The notes: generated by a model not told the origin, from the letters alone. A stretch of DNA of 6,406 nt from Oscillospiraceae bacterium (GCA_003505905.1 DNXM01000088.1:3521-9926); one strand, 5' to 3'. Shown: positions 1-6,038, counted from the first letter of the stretch. Numbers and translations are program-made.

Positions 1-1
1 A

Positions 2-30
2 AGCAAAGCGTAACTGCGCTCTGCTCTTTT
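2..30 (+). terminator. Probable intrinsic terminator of an upstream gene outside the window
   Basis: AGCA(2-5) and AGCG(7-10) pair with CGCT(17-20) and TGCT(22-25). This gives an 8-pair stem with one A-C mismatch and a 6-base loop, followed by CTTTT at 26-30. A second, mutually exclusive hairpin, TGCTC(22-26) with GAGCA(34-38), is followed by five T at 39-43. Either could end transcription arriving from the left. The stems are short and the upstream gene is not visible, so the call is moderate. Confidence 0.45.
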
Positions 31-44
31 GTCGAGCATTTTTC

Positions 45-224
45 TTTAGTTTATTTAATAAAATTAAGGTGTGTTATGCCTATGAGTAATTTTCGTGGGC
101 GTGATGCACCTTTTTTTCAATGTAGAATGAGAAATTAGAAAATAAATTGTGTCCATTTCACGTTTAATATTCCTCATTATAACATTCCACATTCCACATT
201 AAATAAAGCATTCCACATTATCAG
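45..224. other. AT-rich non-coding leader upstream of the LRR protein gene
   Basis: No ORF with a credible ribosome binding site was found here. The stretch holds a T-run at 111-117, three CATTCCACATT units at 183-219 and a near-inverted copy at 119-129. The promoter for the large gene must lie here or upstream. TATAAC at 178-183 is the best -10-like match that I saw, but the hexamer 16 bp upstream (TTTCAC, 156-161) is a poor -35. No promoter is therefore asserted. Confidence 0.5.
183..219. repeat. Iterated short repeat, three copies of CATTCCACATT
   Basis: CATTCCACATT occurs at 183-193, 190-200 (overlapping the first by four bases, giving a 7-base period ATTCCAC) and 209-219, just ahead of the ribosome binding site of the large gene. 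AATGTAGAATG at 119-129 matches the reverse complement in 10 of 11 positions and could pair with any copy. The repeats are read directly from the sequence. Their role, if any, is unknown. Confidence 0.75.
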
Positions 225-231
225 AAAGGAG
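225..231 (+). promoter_or_regulatory. Ribosome binding site of the LRR surface protein gene
   Basis: AAAGGAG lies 10 bases before the ATG at 242. It fixes this ATG as the start. The start also places a complete signal peptide at the N-terminus. Confidence 0.85.
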
Positions 232-241
232 TTTTCAAAAA

Positions 242-3200
242 ATGAAAACAAAAGCAAAAAAACTATTAAGCATTTTGCTTACGCTGTGTATGCTACTCTC
301 GGTTGTGCCGATGATGGCGTTCACGGCAAGCGCGAAGGTGTATGACACATTCACCTACACGTATGAGGGCCAAACCCTAACCTATGCGGTACAAACCGAG
401 GACGGTAACACGGGTACGGTTTGTGTGGCAAAGGGAAGTAAACCTACCGGCGCACTCATTATCCCCTCTGAGGTTAAAAACGGCGGCATTACCTATACCG
501 TAACCGATATCGGTAAGGAAGCATTTAATAATGTCACCGGACTTACCTCGGTTGTAATTCCCGATACCGTGACCGACATTCAAAACTCCGGGTTTAGCAG
601 TTGTAGTGGACTTACATCGGTAACATTATCTGCTTCTTTGAAATACCTTTGGGGTAATGCGTTTTCGTACTGCAGTAAGCTAACATCGATATCACTCCCG
701 GATTCTTTGGAATATATCGGCGGAATTTCTTTTTCCGGTTGTGCCGAACTTAAAACGGTCACAATTCCCGATTCCGTTACATCCATTTCGTATAGTGCGT
801 TTAAGAATTGCACAAACCTCGAATCCTTCCATATCGGAAAGTCAGTTGCCTACATCGAATGGGGAATATTTGGAGGCTCCACGAAGCTTAAAAATATCAC
901 CGTGGATGCGCAAAACCCATATTTTTGCGTTGAGGATAGTAAGATTTTGTTCTCCAAGGATAAAAAGACCTTGTTGGCATATCCCTCTGCCACCGGAGAT
1001 TATACCATCCCCAACGGTGTAACCGAAATCAGAGGTGCTTTTGAAGGATGCACAGGACTTAAAACGGTCAAAATCCCCGATTCCGTAACAACTATAGGTG
1101 ATTGTTCTTTTAGAAGTTGCACCGGACTTACATCGGTCGATATCCCGGATTCCGTCACCGATATCGGTAATTATGCGTTTACGTCTTGTACTGCTCTTTC
1201 AACGGTAAAGCTCGGCAATTCCGTGTCTGCCATCAGAGCACGTGCGTTTTTGAGTTGCACACAGCTTACATCCATAACAATTCCGGCATCGGTAAAATAT
1301 ATCGGTGGCGACGCTTTCAACCAACTATCCTTTGGCAATGCCACATTTTCGGGTGATGAGCTTCCCTGTCTGGCTACGAATTCATTTAAGAGTAATACCA
1401 CATCCATTTCCGAGGATACAAACCATACCGACAGTGATGTTACGGTGGAAATTGTCGGATTTAATAACGGCAAAAATAATTCTGATGCGCCATTTTATGC
1501 CGGACAGCTTTTAAAGCCCGTTGTGTCGGGATATGACGGCACCGCCCCCTTGTATTACCGTTTTGAAGTAGATGTTGGTACTGTTCAGTCCCTTTATACC
1601 TCTGACGCATCAAAATATTATGATCAAGGCGGAGATAAATCTTTATTTTTTAAGGATGAGGCGTACGCCATAATTCAATGCAACGGAACAACAAAAACAA
1701 CGCCAACTTATATAAAATGCAGCGTATATACCGTTGAAAAAGGCAACGACGGTAAATTTGCCGCAACCCTTCTTGCAAGCAAGCAGGTGACGTTGTCTTT
1801 AGGCGCTTATGAGAATGCGACACTTGAGGCCAACGCTCAAAAGAGATTTTCAACCGACAATATCCTCATTATGGAGCAGGGTGAAAGCACAGCTCTTATA
1901 GAACTTTTGGCGAAGACGGGTTGTCCGCATCTTTACTGCCAAAACACCGAATTCAAATCGGTGACAACCTCTGCCTATGGCGACAATCCCATAACGGTGG
2001 AGGAGCTTTCCGGCGGCAACCGTTACTCACTTATCACTGCCAAAAAGGACGCAGTCGGTCTTTCTAAGGTAACCTTCAAATTTTGTTCCACCCATTGTTC
2101 TTCTTTTGGTGATGTTTATTTTGACATTACAACAGGCGCAGTCACCCCACACGAATTCACAATGTATATTTATGTTGTGGCGGCACCGAAGTTTACCGCC
2201 ACCCATAACAGCATTACGGTAACCGATAACACCGCAGCCACGGCAATCAGCACCTATCAAATCGGTTTAAATAACACCGCTAAGGTATCAGCTGGCAAAG
2301 CCAAATTGACCGGCTTAAAGGAAAAAACCGAATATGATGTACTACAAACGCTCTCGGTTAATATCGGCGGCGTAATCTCCACCGGCACATATCACAACTA
2401 TGTAACCACAAAGTCTTACAAAGGTGTCACTGCCGTGGATATTACCAAGAGCACAACAACATTGGCAGTGGGCGAAAGCGAAACACTTGCCACAACTGTC
2501 TCACCGACAGATGCCTCTGACCCGTCACTCACTTGGTCAAGCGACAAGCCCGCGATTGCTACCGTTGACGAAAACGGCAAGGTAACCGCTGTCAGCAAGG
2601 GTACGGCAACCATTACCGTGACCACAACAGACGGCAATAAGACCGCAAACTGTACGGTAACCGTTCTCCCCGACGCCATGAAGAACGCAGGCTACGGTGC
2701 GGCACTTGCTTTGGATGAAAATGTTGACATTTATATCACGGTTAAGAACATTACCGTGGATGCCGACATGGTTGAAAACCTCAGCATCACCTGCGGCTCC
2801 AACACCTTCACATTGAGCGAAGACGACATCGGCAAAACCGCCGTCACCTTTGATGTGGCTTCCAAAAACCCGACCCAAATGGCGGAAAAGGTTCATGTTG
2901 TTATCTCGTATGACGGTGTTGTCTGCAAGCAGTTTGATTATTCCGTGCGTGCCTACTACGACAAGGTCTTTGAGGTTTACGGTGAAGATTCCGCTTTGAG
3001 CAAGCTTTGCCTTGCGGCATTGGCTTACGGCGGAGCGGCACAGGTCTATTTCGGCTATGATACCGAAAACCTTTGCGACAGCGGTTTGGAGCGTAGAGTA
3101 CTTTCAACATTTGAAGAATATGCCGAAGATGAACCCGGCCAAATCGCCAACGGCTTCACCGCAGGCACCAATGTCACCGCTGTGGATCCCACCATGGTGC

Positions 3201-3550
3201 TCGGCTCTTCAACCGCCCTCAAGTTCTACATCCACACACCCAACACCTACACAAAGGCTGATTTTGTTGTGATGAACAACTTGGGCGAAGTCGTTGACCC
3301 GCAGAACATCGCTTTGTCCGAAAAAGAGGATGGCGCTTATACGCTCACCATCAAGAACATCAGCGCAAGCAAGCTTGCCAGAACCTACACAATCACCATC
3401 AACGGTGTTGACAGCAGCGAGTTCAGCTACACCTACGGCGCATATGAATACTGCCGCAAGGCGATGAACCAGACGGAAAGCGAAACTCTTGCGTCATTGG
3501 CAATGCGGATGTATATTTACGGCCAAACTGCCCAGGCATATGCCAACTAA
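242..3550 (+). CDS. Secreted BspA-like leucine-rich-repeat protein with Big_2 domain
   Basis: A 1102-residue exported protein. Residues 1-31 are a signal peptide: Lys-rich start, hydrophobic core LLSILLTLCMLLS, then A-S-A before the likely cut after A31. Residues about 87-371 hold some 11 LRR_5 (BspA/TpLRR-type) units of about 23 residues with the pattern V-T-x-I-x3-A-F-x2-C-x2-L-x-S-V-x-I-P-D-S. A non-LRR insert at about 225-259 (NPYF...KKTLLAYPSATGDYTIP) is usual in this family. Residues 400-640 are beta-rich-looking and unrecognised. Residues 650-725 resemble a fibronectin III fold (TGLKEKTEYDV), and 728-808 are a bacterial Ig-like Big_2 domain (VDITKSTTTLAVGESETL...NGKVTAVSKGTATITV). Residues 815-1102 carry two degenerate copies of a module ending YG-x2-AQ-x-Y. 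There is no LPXTG motif, dockerin or C-terminal membrane helix, so the mode of surface retention is unclear. LRR_5 proteins commonly bind host or environmental ligands; the ligand here cannot be told. The gene is complete and precedes a small ORF in what looks like one transcript. Confidence 0.93.
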   Translation: MKTKAKKLLSILLTLCMLLSVVPMMAFTASAKVYDTFTYTYEGQTLTYAVQTEDGNTGTVCVAKGSKPTGALIIPSEVKNGGITYTVTDIGKEAFNNVTGLTSVVIPDTVTDIQNSGFSSCSGLTSVTLSASLKYLWGNAFSYCSKLTSISLPDSLEYIGGISFSGCAELKTVTIPDSVTSISYSAFKNCTNLESFHIGKSVAYIEWGIFGGSTKLKNITVDAQNPYFCVEDSKILFSKDKKTLLAYPSATGDYTIPNGVTEIRGAFEGCTGLKTVKIPDSVTTIGDCSFRSCTGLTSVDIPDSVTDIGNYAFTSCTALSTVKLGNSVSAIRARAFLSCTQLTSITIPASVKYIGGDAFNQLSFGNATFSGDELPCLATNSFKSNTTSISEDTNHTDSDVTVEIVGFNNGKNNSDAPFYAGQLLKPVVSGYDGTAPLYYRFEVDVGTVQSLYTSDASKYYDQGGDKSLFFKDEAYAIIQCNGTTKTTPTYIKCSVYTVEKGNDGKFAATLLASKQVTLSLGAYENATLEANAQKRFSTDNILIMEQGESTALIELLAKTGCPHLYCQNTEFKSVTTSAYGDNPITVEELSGGNRYSLITAKKDAVGLSKVTFKFCSTHCSSFGDVYFDITTGAVTPHEFTMYIYVVAAPKFTATHNSITVTDNTAATAISTYQIGLNNTAKVSAGKAKLTGLKEKTEYDVLQTLSVNIGGVISTGTYHNYVTTKSYKGVTAVDITKSTTTLAVGESETLATTVSPTDASDPSLTWSSDKPAIATVDENGKVTAVSKGTATITVTTTDGNKTANCTVTVLPDAMKNAGYGAALALDENVDIYITVKNITVDADMVENLSITCGSNTFTLSEDDIGKTAVTFDVASKNPTQMAEKVHVVISYDGVVCKQFDYSVRAYYDKVFEVYGEDSALSKLCLAALAYGGAAQVYFGYDTENLCDSGLERRVLSTFEEYAEDEPGQIANGFTAGTNVTAVDPTMVLGSSTALKFYIHTPNTYTKADFVVMNNLGEVVDPQNIALSEKEDGAYTLTIKNISASKLARTYTITINGVDSSEFSYTYGAYEYCRKAMNQTESETLASLAMRMYIYGQTAQAYAN
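500..1354 (+). repeat. LRR-encoding tandem repeat, about 69-nt period
   Basis: Codons about 87-371 of the surface-protein gene repeat with a 23-codon (69-nt) period, six units, then the 35-residue insert, then five more. Repeated words include CTTACATCGGT and CCCGATTCCGT, coding for L-T-S-V and P-D-S-V. Copies have diverged at the DNA level, but the protein phase is kept, apart from one 22-residue unit (260-281). Boundaries are approximate. Confidence 0.8.
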
Positions 3551-3556
3551 GGTGTT

Positions 3557-3563
3557 AAGGAGG
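3557..3563 (+). promoter_or_regulatory. Ribosome binding site of the 52-codon ORF
   Basis: AAGGAGG, a full Shine-Dalgarno match, begins 7 bases after the stop of the LRR gene and lies 11 bases before the ATG at 3575. A match this strong in a 24-base gap is good support that the short ORF is translated. Confidence 0.85.
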
Positions 3564-3574
3564 ATTGAAGAATT

Positions 3575-3733
3575 ATGAAAAAATATGAAAAAGCAGAACT
3601 TGAAGTTCTTGCATTGACCGCAGATATTATCTGCACCAGCGACGACACGACCGAAGCTTCTTCTTCCATTACACCGCCCGAACCGAAGCTTGAAGCTTCG
3701 AAGGAATCTACACTTCCGTATTTGGATGTGTAA
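3575..3733 (+). CDS. Small protein (52 aa), unknown function, downstream of the surface protein
   Basis: The product starts MKKYEKAELEVLALTADI and ends TLPYLDV. The N-terminal half is a charged/hydrophobic alternating segment (K-K-Y-E-K-A-E-L-E-V-L). It is followed by I-I-C-T-S-D-D-T-T and a Ser/Thr/Pro/Glu-rich tail. There is one Cys (C20) and no signal peptide or membrane segment. From memory, short proteins beginning K-K-Y-x-K-P-E-[LI]-E-V and leading to D-[IV]-I-x-T-S are frequent in gut Clostridia. I know of no established function. The start resembles the Y-x2-P leader element of lasso-peptide precursors, but the Pro is Ala here and no maturation genes are present. It has a full Shine-Dalgarno sequence, lies 24 bases after the LRR gene, and a strong terminator follows 37 bases after its stop. 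It therefore looks like the last gene of a two-gene unit. The coding call is fairly firm; the function is not known. Confidence 0.75.
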   Translation: MKKYEKAELEVLALTADIICTSDDTTEASSSITPPEPKLEASKESTLPYLDV

Positions 3734-3770
3734 TTGAAGCACGCAAAACCAATCGCATAACATGAAAATG

Positions 3771-3804
3771 CCCGGCATCGTTCACCACGGTGCCGGGTGT
3801 TTTT
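3771..3804 (+). terminator. Intrinsic terminator of the surface-protein unit
   Basis: CCCGGCATCG (3771-3780) pairs with CGGTGCCGGG (3788-3797) as a 10-bp stem with one T-G wobble and a 7-base loop TTCACCA. TGTTTTT follows at 3798-3804. It is a GC-rich, textbook rho-independent terminator, well placed after the small ORF. A short A-run upstream (3765-3768) gives little support for activity in the other direction. Confidence 0.93.
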
Positions 3805-3891
3805 GCCTTGTCAAAATTCCATCCCGCAGGGGCGATGCCCACAGCGTTTCGATAAGAAATGCAACCTTTCAAAGAAAATTTTCATAACATC
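3805..3891. other. Non-coding spacer between the terminator and the SRP promoter
   Basis: No ORF with a ribosome binding site is present on either strand. The stretch contains GCAGGGGCGATGCCCACAGC (3826-3845), which includes the inexact GGGCGATGCCC dyad, and then an AT-rich run leading into the promoter. An AT-rich region just ahead of a stable-RNA promoter could act as an UP element, but this is only a possibility. Confidence 0.5.
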
Positions 3892-3920
3892 TTGCAATAT
3901 TGAAACAGATATATTATAAT
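3892..3920 (+). promoter_or_regulatory. Sigma-A type promoter of the SRP RNA gene
   Basis: The -35 is TTGCAA (3892-3897), followed by a 17-bp spacer and the -10 TATAAT (3915-3920), a perfect match. Transcription is expected to start near 3927, a few bases before the SRP RNA base-paired core. The strength suits a highly expressed stable RNA. It may also supply dnaX-ybaB-recR by read-through. Confidence 0.85.
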
Positions 3921-3929
3921 GAGTAGCAC

Positions 3930-4084
3930 ACGAACAAGCCTTGTTTTGGTCATGCGGCGTGTGGGTTCTGTGCGACGGTGCGTTGCGAACCATGTCAGGC
4001 GGGGAACCGAGCAGCATTAAGCAAGCCGCACGGTGCGCCACAGTCCGCCTGCACGCCGTATGACCAAGATAAGGCTTCTTTTTT
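3930..4084 (+). ncRNA. ffs: Signal recognition particle RNA (bacterial SRP / 4.5S-like)
   Basis: This is the RNA scaffold that binds Ffh and targets ribosomes making membrane or exported proteins to FtsY at the membrane. The conserved domain IV core is visible: ATGTCAGG (3992-3999), a GGAA tetraloop (4003-4006) closed by CGG/CCG, then AGCAGCATTAAGCA (4010-4023). The closing helix pairs 3936-3966 with 4047-4077 as 31 consecutive pairs including G-U wobbles. Further stems follow: 3968-3972 with 4039-4043, 3975-3982 with 4027-4034 (one mismatch) and 3983-3986 with 4021-4024. At about 150 nt it is longer than the roughly 110-nt 4.5S type but too short for the roughly 270-nt Bacillus form, and no Alu domain is seen. 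The usual UCC/GGA pair next to the tetraloop is replaced by the compensated CGG/CCG. The position directly before dnaX is typical of Firmicutes. Exact ends are estimated. Confidence 0.95.
4047..4084 (+). terminator. SRP RNA terminator (3' arm of closing helix plus U-tract)
   Basis: The 3' arm of the SRP closing helix (4047-4077) is followed by C and six T (4079-4084). The RNA's own long helix can therefore serve as the terminator stem. The dnaX Shine-Dalgarno sequence begins two bases later, so any read-through transcript would be immediately competent for dnaX translation. Confidence 0.6.
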
Positions 4085-4085
4085 G

Positions 4086-4091
4086 AAAGGA
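4086..4091 (+). promoter_or_regulatory. Ribosome binding site of dnaX
   Basis: AAAGGA lies 11 bases before the ATG at 4103. The start is also supported by the N-terminal M-Y-R-A-L-Y-R-K-W-R-P, which matches the conserved beginning of DnaX proteins. Confidence 0.75.
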
Positions 4092-4102
4092 TGTGAGTCG
4101 GA

Positions 4103-5674
4103 ATGTATCGTGCCCTTTACCGTAAATGGCGGCCGAATCAATTCGCCGATGTTGTCGGTCAACAGCACATCACCCAAACGCTCCGAAACGAGCTGACGGC
4201 GAACAAAACGGCTCATGCCTATTTGTTCACCGGCTCCCGTGGCACGGGCAAAACCACCTGCGCCAAAATTCTGGCGAAGGCGGTCAACTGCGAGCATTTA
4301 ATCGACGGCAACCCCTGCAACGAATGTGAAGTGTGCAAGGGCATTGATTCCGGCGCAATCCTCGATGTGGTTGAAATCGACGCCGCAAGCAACAACGGTG
4401 TTGACAACATCCGTGATTTGCGTGAGGAAGCCAACTACACCCCCGTGCGTGCGAAGTACCGTGTTTACATCATTGACGAAGTGCATATGCTTTCCATCGG
4501 TGCGTTCAATGCGCTGCTCAAAACGCTCGAGGAGCCGCCCGAATATGTCAAATTCATTTTAGCCACCACCGAGGTGTACAAGCTCCCTGCCACCATTTTA
4601 TCCCGCTGTCAGCGGTTCGATTTTAAGCGCATTGAGCCGGACGATATTGCCGACCGCTTGGAAACCGTGGCGCAGGGCGAGGGCATTGCGCTTGACCGAG
4701 AAGCCGGGCTTCTGATTGCCCGTGTCGCAGATGGCGCATTGCGTGACGCATTGAGCCTGCTTGACCAATGCGCAGGGCAGAGTGACACCGTAACGCCCCA
4801 ACTCGTCAGCCGTGTGGCAGGTCTGACAGGCCGTGAGCATTTGTTCCGTTTGGCGGAATGTATTCGCAGCAGCGACTGCGCCGGCGCACTGACCATTATT
4901 AACGAACTGCACACCGTGTCGTGTGATATGGAACGGCTTTGCACGCAGTTGATTGACCATTACCGCAATTTGATGATTATCCGTGCCGTCAATCATCCCT
5001 CTGGCTTGATTGTGTGCACCTCTTCCGAATTAAAAATGCTCGAAGAGCAAGCCAACGGCTACACGCTCGAGGGTATCATGCACATCCTCAATGTTTTGGA
5101 GGATGCCGCCGCATCCATGCGCAAGGGCACGAACCGCCGCATTGAAGCGGAATTGGCGTTTGTGAAGCTCTGCACACCGAATGCCGATACATCGGTCGAA
5201 GCGTTGCTCAAACGCATTGCTGAGCTCGAAAAGGCGGTGCGCACGGGCAGCGTTGCCGTTGCGGCTCCTGCACCGAACACCGAAGCACCGACCGTGAGCA
5301 CAGCGGCCGCACCTGCTCCGACAGCACCCGAACCGTTGCCTGACGGTGAGTGTGCGCTTTGGGCGGATATTCTTCAGGAACTGAAAGCCATCAATATGCC
5401 GCTGTTCGCCGTTTTGTCCGATTCCACGGCGAGGGTGCAGGGCAATTATTTGGTCATCGCCTCGCCGAACCCGTCCGTCGGTGCAATGCTCAAGGTCAAC
5501 AACAATTCCGCCGACCTGAAAAAGGCGGTGTTCAACATTACCGGTCACCGCTGTAAAATCGGCATTGAGCGACCGAGCGCCGAACCGGCAACACAGGTTA
5601 CCAACCCCGAAAATGACCCGTTGGATGCGCTGTTAAAAGAAGCGAAAAAAATGGGTATTGAAATTAAAACCTAA
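4103..5674 (+). CDS. dnaX: DNA polymerase III subunit gamma/tau
   Basis: DnaX is the ATPase of the clamp loader, which opens the beta clamp and places it on primed DNA. The tau form also links the loader to the replicative polymerase. Landmarks: start YRALYRKWRP, Walker A GSRGTGKT (44-51), four zinc-ligand cysteines C63, C72, C75 and C78, Walker B/DExx IIDE (123-126), sensor 1 ILATTE (152-157), the S-R-C motif (167-169, arginine finger R168) and sensor 2 GALRDALSLLDQ (211-222). The collar domain runs to about 380. An Ala/Pro-rich linker (about 384-414) leads to a C-terminal domain (about 416-490) and a short tail. At 523 residues it is within the range of Firmicutes DnaX. No heptameric slippery site was seen near the linker, so a frameshifted gamma form is not supported. 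It is the first protein gene after the SRP RNA and ends 24 bases before ybaB. Confidence 0.98.
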   Translation: MYRALYRKWRPNQFADVVGQQHITQTLRNELTANKTAHAYLFTGSRGTGKTTCAKILAKAVNCEHLIDGNPCNECEVCKGIDSGAILDVVEIDAASNNGVDNIRDLREEANYTPVRAKYRVYIIDEVHMLSIGAFNALLKTLEEPPEYVKFILATTEVYKLPATILSRCQRFDFKRIEPDDIADRLETVAQGEGIALDREAGLLIARVADGALRDALSLLDQCAGQSDTVTPQLVSRVAGLTGREHLFRLAECIRSSDCAGALTIINELHTVSCDMERLCTQLIDHYRNLMIIRAVNHPSGLIVCTSSELKMLEEQANGYTLEGIMHILNVLEDAAASMRKGTNRRIEAELAFVKLCTPNADTSVEALLKRIAELEKAVRTGSVAVAAPAPNTEAPTVSTAAAPAPTAPEPLPDGECALWADILQELKAINMPLFAVLSDSTARVQGNYLVIASPNPSVGAMLKVNNNSADLKKAVFNITGHRCKIGIERPSAEPATQVTNPENDPLDALLKEAKKMGIEIKT

Positions 5675-5683
5675 GTATCATCG

Positions 5684-5689
5684 AAAGGA
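5684..5689 (+). promoter_or_regulatory. Ribosome binding site of ybaB
   Basis: AAAGGA lies 9 bases before the ATG at 5699, within the 24-base gap after the dnaX stop. The short gap, with no promoter or terminator in it, indicates co-transcription. Confidence 0.75.
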
Positions 5690-5698
5690 ACGATAAAC

Positions 5699-6037
5699 AT
5701 GAAAGCAAGAATTCCCGGTGCACAGGGCGGCGGACAGGCCGCTATGCTCCAAAAATTGCAGGATATGCAGGAGCAAATGCAGAAAACACAGGAGGAGGTC
5801 GAAGCAACCGATTTCACCGCATCCTCGGGCGGCGGCGTTGTGGAAGCAACCGTAACCGGCGCAAAGGAATTGAAGGACCTCAAAATTAACCCCGAAGCCG
5901 TTGACCCCGAAGAAGTCGATATGCTTCAGGATATGATTATTGCCGCTGTCAACGAAGCACTTCGCAAGGCAGAGGAAGCCATGAACAAGGGCATTGAGTC
6001 GGCTAAAGGCGGCTTGAACATCCCGGGCTTGTTCTGA
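5699..6037 (+). CDS. ybaB: YbaB/EbfC family nucleoid-associated protein
   Basis: A small DNA-binding protein of 112 residues, the usual size for this family. It forms dimers that bind DNA and affect nucleoid organisation; its link to recR is conserved across bacteria. The N-terminus is Gly-rich and positively charged (MKARIPGAQGGGQAAML), followed by a helix rich in Gln/Met/Glu (LQKLQDMQEQMQKTQEEVE, 17-35). Next come the family beta segment SSGGGVVEATVTGAKELKDL and INPEAVDPEEVDMLQDMIIAAVNEAL, and a second helix with the C-terminal GLNIPGLF. All of these are hallmarks of the family. It sits between dnaX and recR as in Bacillus (yaaK) and E. coli, and its stop is followed one base later by the recR start. 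Confidence 0.97.
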   Translation: MKARIPGAQGGGQAAMLQKLQDMQEQMQKTQEEVEATDFTASSGGGVVEATVTGAKELKDLKINPEAVDPEEVDMLQDMIIAAVNEALRKAEEAMNKGIESAKGGLNIPGLF

Positions 6038-6038
6038 T

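Noticed and set aside
500..1354. 69-nt periodic repeat as a CRISPR array or satellite
   Set aside because: The period equals the 23-residue LRR unit in frame, copies are diverged, and there are no identical repeats with unique spacers.
3480..3550. LPXTG sorting signal or membrane anchor at the C-terminus of the surface protein
   Set aside because: The protein ends IYGQTAQAYAN with no LPXTG-like motif, no hydrophobic helix and no terminal Arg/Lys cluster.
3575..3733. Small ORF as a lasso-peptide precursor
   Set aside because: The head resembles the Y-x2-P leader element, but Pro is replaced by Ala and there are no B1/B2 or cyclase genes nearby. It is kept as unknown function.
3826..3845. GC-rich GGGGCGATGCCC as a copy of a dispersed intergenic palindromic repeat
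   Set aside because: It is reminiscent of repeats seen in gut Firmicutes, but only one partial copy is in this window and the right arm is not intact. A genome-wide search would be needed to support it.
3811..4041. 76-residue minus-strand ORF across the SRP promoter and RNA
   Set aside because: It overlaps a clearly structured RNA gene and its promoter, and no protein family features are visible.
5030..5548. 172-residue minus-strand ORF opposite dnaX
   Set aside because: It lies entirely antisense to well-conserved dnaX codons, has an Arg/Cys/Gly-rich low-quality composition, and no family features were recognised. It is a shadow of GC-rich coding.
5645..5651. Run of seven A near the dnaX 3' end as a programmed frameshift site
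   Set aside because: It lies at codons 515-517 of 523, far past the linker where gamma would be produced, so slippage would change only the last few residues. No stimulatory structure was seen.
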